Shown: positions 57,232 through 64,000 of the stretch, in pieces
Layout: every line of letters begins with the position of its first letter
Numbering within the stretch: the stretch's first letter is position 1
Source: Lamellibrachia satsuma
Lineage: Eukaryota > Annelida > Polychaeta > Sabellida > Siboglinidae
Direction: 5' to 3'
Assembly (NCBI GenBank): GCA_033239005.1
Contig: BSQZ01000004.1
Location: 16,094,507 to 16,158,506 of the forward strand
DNA: 64,000 bases
The notes under the pieces: model-generated
Databases searched by the model: none
What the model saw: only the letters and a program-made list of their open reading frames with translations
What the model was told of the DNA's origin: nothing
Position numbers and translations under genes: made by a program

Positions 57232-58198
57232 CAGTCGCGCCTCGTTATAACGCGCCCCGTTATTACGCGGATTCGGATATAACGCGGTCGGTCGTGGACC
57301 CCGAATTTCTGCCGCCAGGGGAAAATGTCAAATGGGCCCGCTTAAACCTACTTAGAATTGCTTTGACAATTCTCAAGAAACATTAGGTGAACAATGTCAA
57401 TGAACGAGTATCAACGTGTTGTTTGTTTTGCGCTGCCGCCGACATCAATCGCTGTCGCTGGCTTCGCTTCGACGGTTTGTAAATTGCAATCGAGATTCAC
57501 AAATATGCCTCGCGTAAGAATCAGATCAACCGTTTTAAATGCATTTAACAAGCAGTACCAATATAACACTTGGGTGAAATTACATGCTTCCGTTACATCG
57601 TAAATTTAATCGTTTTCGCGACGCGAAACCAACATGCCAAATTCCTAACCCAAGGCGCTACCGGTGGCGAAAATACGAATTCGTCATCCGCATATGAAAT
57701 GATGAATCGATGTTAAGTGGTGCGTAATAAATTTATGCTTCGGTCGAGATCGGTTGAAAGACGAAGTGAAACAATTATTAATTCTACCTATTGTCTTTTT
57801 CTGTGTTTTATCAGCTTGCATACTACGTTTATCAAATCATATACATTTTCGGCTGCTCAGGTCCAGGTTATTATTTTCGATTCGTTGGCCTGGTGGTCCA
57901 GTACATCATCATCGTGTTTTATTCAGTTCAAGAGTCAAGAGGGTGTGACATTTAAAAATAATACACGTTGATACTAGTTGACTCGTTTAATAAGTTCCAT
58001 AAACTGCATATTGCCGTATAAGACAATGCTGCAAGCACACGGGGCTTCGACAGGGTTCATGGACTTGGAGCAGCGCGCGGGGGTCGCTGTTGTTTAGTAG
58101 CTCCCTGGTGGCAGATATGAGAACACCTAACGCGCCTCGCTTACAACGCGGTCCGAAGTCGTGGACCCCAACTACCGCGTTATAACGAGGCGCGACTG
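57232..58198. mobile_element. pogo/Tigger-like element, non-autonomous
   Basis: TIRs CAGTCGCGCCTCGTTATAAC (57232) and its complement ending at 58198, both flanked by TA (57230-57231, 58199-58200). Termini beginning CAGTNG...CTCGTTATAACGCG are typical of Tigger/pogo elements. Subterminal copies of the ACGCGG motif lie inside each end. A 69-codon frame at 57394-57603 has no recognised domain. Confidence 0.92.
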
Positions 58199-60022
58199 TA
58201 CTACTACTAAGACAGTCCCATACACACAATGTATAACCACTCTCATTTTCTGAATGCATACACATATGCATATAGTTTTCTGTATGCCATGCTAACTGCC
58301 CACACCGTAGTTACAACATCTGATTATCAATATACTGCCTCATTAAAAACACTAACACGTCCAGTTACAATTCTTAATAAAACGTCTGAATAAATGTAAG
58401 CTTTGTAATATATTCCAACATCAACACACAAACACTTCAAAGCAGGCAGTCAGTCTGTTTACATAAACTGTTGCTTATCTTGAGTGTTTTGCAGATAAAT
58501 ATTAACATGTAGGTCTAAAAGAATTTGTGTTAAGCTTTTTTCTACAACAAAGTTGCTGGTGGAGATTTGATAGTTAGACATGCATGTCTGTCGACATGAT
58601 AATGGTTTCTTCTGATATGTAGTTTTTTTCTGCATTTTAGCAGGTTCAGTGCAATTCCACAAAACTATTAAATTCACAGGTGTGATTTTCCACAATAGAC
58701 ATACTATTTTAATATACAATTACTATTATTCATCACTGTGATCTGACTTAATTATTTTGGGCTTCTATTTATGTGCTTATTATCTTTAATTATTTACACA
58801 GACAAAACACTTTAATACATTTATTGCAGATATTAAATATTATATTATGCATTTCTATGCTTATGTCGTTGCACAGTCCTCCAGAACAATTACTGGACTG
58901 GAGCGCTATATAAGAAATATATTATTATTATGGGGCTGTGTTTCTTTCTAACTTCATCTAGCATTTGTTTCTGGATTAACGTATACATATGTCACAGTGA
59001 CACATCATATTAAGAAGGCTGCTAATCAGCCAGTCATATGTATAACACAGTTTGTTCACCGGTGAATGAATCTGCAAAAATTATCAAATAATCTAGTGGT
59101 CAAAAACAAGCTACTTATTTGTTATTTTTTTTTTGCAATCAAGCTAACAAGGAAAAGCCGTTACACATGAACGAAAAATATTGGCTCAAACAGGAAATGG
59201 TTTTTAAAAGAAAAAATACATAACGCAAGGTCTAATAGACAGTTCCTAGTATTACGGGCATTTGCCGTAATGACCTTGCTTTGGCCCATACACGATGCAT
59301 TCCAAAACAATGACTGGTGTCCCGATTACCTTTGTTATGTTTTCTGGATATAAAATATGTAAACACTACAGAAACTACATCAATCAAAGATTCAAAAGGT
59401 CCAATTTTTTGTCATGGAAGATTCTTCCCCCCCCTCAATAAAAAACAACTGTTTGAAAATATCCACCACGACACAATCTGTACGGCATTTTCGTATTCTA
59501 CGAACATTTCTTAACTTTTTTTTACAATATAAATAAATCATACATGCATAGTTATGTAACCTACTGTGTGTATACTATGACACGGTATATTTATGTGTTT
59601 CTTCGGAAGCAATTTCTTATGTGTAAATATAAAAATGGACATTCAATGACAATGATTTCACAACGTCACCCATACACCAATTAGTTAATTTATAATTGGC
59701 TCAAGCACCACTGTAATAAGTTTATAAGTGAATTGTGAATGCTATTTTTATTTAATGTTTTACTTATATTGCATTTATTTAGTTTGAAAAGGGCATAGCA
59801 CCTTATAAGACGTATGAATTCAGCTATGTCCCTTCAGAAAAAGCAGCAGCACACCATACAATGCACCTGTATTATGTTGTTGTTGTTGAATAACCTTTCA
59901 CTTCACTTCACACTGTAGTAGCCTTCTAGAGGCTCTTTTTTGCAGTCCCACAAAGTCGGGTCAAAATATTCCAAGGTGTCGAATTCACCCATGTCGTCAT
60001 AACGTCGTTGAAGCTCATTCAA
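58199..60022. other. Mostly featureless; LINE-type 3' tail at about 58880-58935
   Basis: The sequence GGAGCGCTATATAAGAAATA then TTATTATTATTA at 58900-58932 resembles a common LINE 3' end. Elsewhere it is AT-rich, with a short inverted repeat around 59254-59274 (ATTACGG...CCGTAAT). The minus-strand 3' UTR of GRDP copy B should begin at 60022. Confidence 0.5.
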
Positions 60023-60265
60023 TTAATCCCCACATCCACCGCACCCGCCACATCCCCCACACCCGCCGCAACCCCCACATCCTCCGCATCCCCCACACCC
60101 GCCACACCCGCCGCACCCGCCAGCGTCCGCAGAAGATGTCGCGCCGCCGTCGGAGGCATGCATGTAGTTGGAGGGAGTGTCACAGAAGTAGCCGGAAGCG
60201 ACAACGAGGGGAAGGGAGTCGTTCTTGATCGTTTTCACTTGTTTGTCCCCTCTTGACGCGACGGT
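60023..60265 (-). CDS. GRDP copy B: last exon, complete Gly-Gly-Cys tail
   Basis: The exon opens after a CCTCCTCAG acceptor in phase 0 and encodes 80 residues plus a TAA stop at 60025-60023. It carries VKTIKNDSLPLVVASGYFCD, a Ser/Ala/Gly linker and about eleven consecutive Gly-Gly-Cys repeats ending GCGD. The phase fits the donor at 62513. No frameshift is seen. AATAAA-like sites on the minus strand occur near 59780-59747, about 250 bp downstream, and may serve polyadenylation. Confidence 0.82.
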   Translation of the reverse strand, partial: TVASRGDKQVKTIKNDSLPLVVASGYFCDTPSNYMHASDGGATSSADAGGCGGCGGCGGCGGCGGCGGCGGCGGCGGCGD

Positions 60266-60416
60266 CTGAGGAGGTTGACACAGCACCTACAGCACAGGAC
60301 GTCATCAAGCAACGTCATCAGATGCAAGTCACTCCTAGACAGCTTCGATCATCTAATAGACAGTATTCACAATACGTACAACAGTTATCGGCTAAGAATA
60401 AAACTACGCTTGTGGG

Positions 60417-60591
60417 ACATGTTTGTGACGTCATTGCAATATGTTAGTGACGTCAGTGCGATATGTTTGTGACGTCAATGAAATATGTTTGTAACGTCAA
60501 TGCAATGTTTGTGATGTCAATGTGATACATTCATGACGTCAATGTGATACATTCATGACATCAGTGTGATATGTTTGTGATGTCTTTACAA
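60417..60591. repeat. Minisatellite with TGACGTCA cores, copy B
   Basis: Same array as 352-525, in the equivalent intron of copy B. Unit order is the same and four perfect TGACGTCA cores remain, so the array predates the duplication. Confidence 0.75.
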
Positions 60592-61020
60592 CGCCTGAAA
60601 TGGGTAGACTTCGAAATTGGTCATAACACTATTTTATATTTGTTTATTATAATTTCTGAAAGAGGTGATTTTACTTAAGTAAATGTGTATGTCGTCAGTT
60701 TTATTATCTGCTGTCATACAATAGACATTATTTATAACATGTACAACACCTGTTGTCTCATAATTAAACCACAGTTGTATATAGTGCCAATGCGCATGCG
60801 TCACTAATATCATCTGTTCTGTTAACTTTTTGTTCCTAGAGTTGAACAAAAAAAAAACGTTCGAACCAGGGCTTTTTCGGTTGCTGCGCCAATTCTAAGG
60901 AATTTACTCCTTATTAGTATTACGTCAGTAAGAAACAATGCAATTTCGTCGAAATCTGAAGACCCAGTGCAAGTGTGACTCAATGTGAGTGCAAGAGATG
61001 TGTGTGACTCAAGGTGAGTG

Positions 61021-62137
61021 CAGAGTTGTTTTTATTTACATCATTGATTTAAATCACTGATTTAAATCACTACAAAAATCAATGTTTTTATTTGATTTTT
61101 TATTTCGAGTTTTTGGTTTGATTTGTATGAATATAACACAAATAAAATTCTGACAAGCATTTTAACAAAGTTACGTATGTTTTGTAATACAAAATCATAA
61201 TGAGCAGTTTTTTGTAAATATGTTAATTACGTTCTAAATCCATTCGACTGAATAAAACAAATTAAATATTACGTTGTTTCAGTGTTCGGTTATTTATAGT
61301 CAAATATTGTATGACATTGGGTGTGTTTCAACTGTTCACTTTCAGGTCATGAAACCTTCACAGATGGACTGGAATTAGTTGAATTTCTTATAATGTGGTT
61401 TCATTCTAATTTTGTATCAATTGATGACGTTTTATATATTTCTTCACGCTGAATGTTGTGAAGCCACGAAGACTTGCCTTCAAGAGGCAGCATTTTTTTC
61501 AAGTCAGAAGCCCTGAGATAAAATCCACCTTAAGCAAACACTTGTACTAGGTGTTACCAATTCAGTATGTTGACTCTGCACTAGTATAGTGTGGTACCAG
61601 TTTGCAGTCTGGCTAGACGTACCCTGAGCCCTTGACAGGTGCTCATTCACCCTCTCAACAAACAATGACCACAAAGGTCATTGCCAGCCACAACATGTCT
61701 TCTAATAATATGTATGGCTCTGTATAAGCCTGTATACATTCAGTCTGTTTTGAGTGTTCATTTGATTTTAAGTGGTTATTTTGTTAAAGTACTTCTAAAG
61801 TTGTTTGATGGTCATATTTCTGAATTCACAGTTAAACAGGACAATTTTACTAAGGATTTAAAGTGATTGTATTTTTCAGGATGTAAATGTTAGCATTGGT
61901 AATAGAGTAATAGAGGGCTGACAGTTCTGATACAATATTTTTGTGACATTTATGCTGCTCTTTTAAGTCAACCTATATTATAATTATATTACTGGTATAT
62001 ATAATGTTCAACCTATCTAAAATCATGTACCCTCTGTTAAGACTCGGGTATTCATAATATTTTTTTTTATTCGTTTTAATTAAAAAATCTGACTTAAATT
62101 AAAAATCTTTTTTTTAATCATGTTTTATTTAATCCTG
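61021..62137. mobile_element. hAT-like element in GRDP copy B intron
   Basis: Starts CAGAGTTGTTTTTATTTACA and ends (reversed) CAGGATTAAATAAAACATGA; flanks GGTGAGTG and GTTGAGTG match at 7 of 8. Subterminal GATTTAAATCA repeats. Related internally to 26942-27776. Only its first 65 bp remain in copy A. Confidence 0.82.
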
Positions 62138-62145
62138 GTTGAGTG

Positions 62146-62455
62146 CAAGATGTATGTGACTCAATGTGAGTGCAAGAGAGATGTGTGTGTCTCAAGATGA
62201 ACACAAGAGCGATGTGTGTCTGACTCAAGGTGAGTGCAAGAGAGATTTATGTGTCTCAAGGTAAGTGTAAGAGAGATGTGTGTGACTCAAGGTAAGTGTA
62301 AGAGAGATGTATGTTACTCAAGGTAGGTGCAAGAAAGATGTGTGTGTCTCAAGGTGTACGCAAGAGAGATGTGCTTGACTCAAGGTAAGTGCAAGAGAGA
62401 TGTATATGACCCAATTTAGATCACTCAAAGTGAGTGCTAGAGAAATGTGCGTGAC
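62146..62455. repeat. Minisatellite AGTGCAAGAGAGATGTGTGT
   Basis: About ten units of about 30 bp (GACTCAAGGTGAGTGCAAGAGAGATGTGTGT). Frequent GGTAAGT/GGTGAGT strings resemble splice donors but follow the repeat. Confidence 0.9.
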
Positions 62456-62512
62456 TCAGTGTAGGTGGTAGACATACATGTCTGATGCAAGAGGATCAGA
62501 CGTTTCTCTTAC

Positions 62513-62754
62513 CTGTAGCACGGAGATGCTGAATGCCAAGCACAGGTTTTGGGCAACATCACGTGTCTCTGTGTTCAGAGTGATAACAGCATCGCTAAGA
62601 TTTACTTTGATGTCCTTGATTTCAAAGTCATACCGGCCGGACTTGCTCGGGATCTGGACGTGCTTCCATGTTTTACTGTGAAAGTCAACGAATCGCACCG
62701 CCAGGTGGCCGGGCCTGCCCTTCACGCCTTTCGTCCCGGGACTGCCAGGGGAAC
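62513..62754 (-). CDS. GRDP copy B: penultimate exon with collagen-like start
   Basis: This is the paralogue of 1112-1335, 242 bp long. It starts with an uninterrupted Gly-X-Y run, SPGSPGTKGVKGRPGH, followed by the same 65-residue domain (VRFVDFHSKTWKHVQIPSKS, YDFEIKDIKVNL, NTETRDVAQNLCLAF). Donor CAG|GTAAGA is phase 0 and the AACCAG acceptor is phase 1. The frame stays open for about 20 codons upstream of the chosen acceptor, so the 5' limit is uncertain; copy A has a stop there. Exons upstream, including the DUF1399 part, must lie beyond the right edge or be missing. Confidence 0.8.
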
Positions 62755-62999
62755 CTGGTTTAACAATGAAACAGGGTTCGTTATATAAATGCCACGTTGA
62801 TTTTAAAAGATAATGCGTTCACACTAGTCTGTTTTGTTAAGAATTTTTTTTTTATTAATCATGATGTGCTGAACAAAAGCATGAACATTGGATCCTATAT
62901 GTAAAATTGTACTTAGAATCAAAATACACTCGGATCCACGGATCAGATTGTGCGTTCTTGACCTTGATTTTTAAGGTCAAATGATTTTGAAGCTTCAAA

Positions 63000-63412
63000 A
63001 TAGGCTTTCGAGGGCAGCTATTTCAAATAGTTTCTTTTGGCCGGTCCATGTCATTAACAATTGTCATTAAAAAGACATCGCTGAAGTAGACAGCTGTCTA
63101 TAGACAGTAAGGTCGTGAGGTTCCGTGTCAACTCTCGCCACTGTTCAACGTAGTTGACGTCCAATGCGTGGCACCCAACGCATTCGGCAGTGTCGTGCGC
63201 GGTCGACCTCTGAACGACATAAAGCTTGAGTTGACAAAGTAGTTGTCAATCGCGAGTTGAGCGGGTGCGTCGGGCGACACACGGAACATGTGACCGAATA
63301 GACGCCATCGAACTGTCAGGACGGCTTCGCTGATTGGGCGGCATCGACACCGGCGGTACAGTGCCTCGTTTGAAATGCGATGTTATACGTGAGCACGGGC
63401 ACGACAAACGAT
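63000..63412 (-). mobile_element. LINE 3' remnant, copy B
   Basis: Counterpart of 1560-1958: same minus-strand LINE end with a few small indels. Stops at the duplication limit. Confidence 0.75.
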
Positions 63413-63499
63413 TGGGTTAGGGGCACTAAACCATAAAGATCCCTACCCAAAACTAATGTTTTGTAACCATCCATTATTGCTTAATGTGATAAAAACATG

Positions 63500-63695
63500 C
63501 AGCGCCGGATTTTGGACTGTGGAGGCCCCTTGGCAGCGATTGACCGGGTATCGCATAATAACAGTTCTCATTCCTCCCTACCTGCTACTTCACTGCAAAA
63601 TATAACTTGTTTCCATTGAGAACATACATACAACTGAACAAGAGCATGACACAATAATATTATTGAGACAAGAACATTACAGTGATTAGGAGGAG
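63500..63695. mobile_element. hAT-type terminus and flank
   Basis: CAGCGCCGGATTTTGGACTG at 63500 followed by GGAGGCCCC resembles the terminus at 6996. No opposite end or transposase is within the window. Confidence 0.45.
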
Positions 63696-64000
63696 AACAT
63701 AAACTGTGATTACGCTCGATTAAACACCAGGAACCTTACGAGCCTTGCGGCTACCTAAGTCATGGACGAGCTCGTCAAAGCCTATTTGTCTCAACATAAA
63801 CTGTGATTACGCTCAATTAAACACCAGGAACCTTACGAGCCTTGCGGCTACCTAAGTCATGGACGAGCTCGTCAAAGCCTATTTGTCTCAACATAAACTG
63901 TGATTACGCTCAATTAAACACCAGGAACCTTACGAGCCTTGCGGCTACCTAAGTCATGGACGAGCTCGTCAAAGCCTATTTGTCTCAACATAAACTGTGA
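63696..64000. repeat. 97-bp satellite, three full units, runs off the edge
   Basis: Units start at 63696, 63793, 63890 and 63987 (AACATAAACTGTGATTACGC). They are nearly identical. Each holds the perfect palindrome GACGAGCTCGTC and a 14-codon frame MDELVKAYLSQHKL. The full array length is unknown. Confidence 0.97.

Larger units (their letters stand above)
60030..63412. repeat. Segmental duplication, copy B
   Basis: This is the partner of 1-1958. It keeps a 1.1-kb hAT element and about 310 bp of minisatellite missing from A. Similarity to A stops near 63412, inside the LINE remnant, and unrelated sequence follows. Confidence 0.85.

Noticed and set aside
62146..62455. Series of GGTAAGT splice donors
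   Set aside because: They recur with the minisatellite unit and have no matching exons.

Overview
This is a eukaryotic, animal-type nuclear segment. It has split exons with GT/AG borders, long introns, many non-LTR and LTR retrotransposons, hAT, pogo and Kolobok-like DNA transposons, and abundant mini- and microsatellites. The mix (a GRDP/DUF1399 protein gene with a Gly-Gly-Cys tail, L2/CR1/jockey-type LINEs, a CsRn1-type gypsy element with a CHCC Gag finger) fits a marine invertebrate such as a mollusc or another lophotrochozoan. I cannot name the species. No prokaryotic features, tRNA or rRNA genes were seen.

Host genes. The clearest host locus is a minus-strand gene for a glycine-rich domain-containing (GRDP/DUF1399) protein at 11358 to 1, running off the left edge. 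Four exons with compatible phases are visible: 11358-9909, 7153-7035, 1335-1112 and 188-1. A second, paralogous copy enters from the right edge, with its last two exons at 62754-62513 and 60265-60023. The flanking introns are shared too, so about 2 kb of copy A (1-1958) and 3.4 kb of copy B (60030-63412) are a segmental duplication about 60 kb apart in direct orientation. Two isolated pieces may belong to other host genes: a plus-strand terminal exon at 37303-37392 and an unrecognised minus-strand terminal exon at 21482-21923.

Layout. 1-11.4 kb: GRDP copy A, its introns filled with a LINE, two tail-to-tail hAT/ZMYM1-like transposase pseudogenes, minisatellites and two more LINE pieces. 11.7-12.6 kb: a 28-30 bp minisatellite. 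12.9-18.7 kb: one old minus-strand LINE carrying two nested DNA transposons, one of which holds a 58-bp palindromic satellite, plus long (TA)n tracts. 19-27.8 kb: a decayed ZBED-like transposase exon, hAT elements, two tandem duplications and a Kolobok-like insertion with its empty site preserved next door. 27.8-37 kb: minisatellites and a macrosatellite of four 1.73-1.89 kb units. 38-40 kb: another LINE. 41.1-41.6 kb: a 57-bp array. 42.6-51.2 kb: an old plus-strand LINE split by a hAT element, a GC-rich microsatellite and an intact gypsy element. 51.3-55.8 kb: a very young CsRn1-type gypsy element. 56-58.2 kb: an older gypsy remnant cut by a pogo/Tigger-like element. 60-63.4 kb: GRDP copy B. 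63.7 kb to the end: a 97-bp satellite.

The two gypsy elements carry complete enzyme sets (Gag, protease, reverse transcriptase, RNase H, integrase), but only the first is uninterrupted. Nearly all other open frames are decayed transposon coding or arise because a tandem repeat has a period divisible by three. Insertion order can often be read from the nesting, and that is the most informative property of the window.
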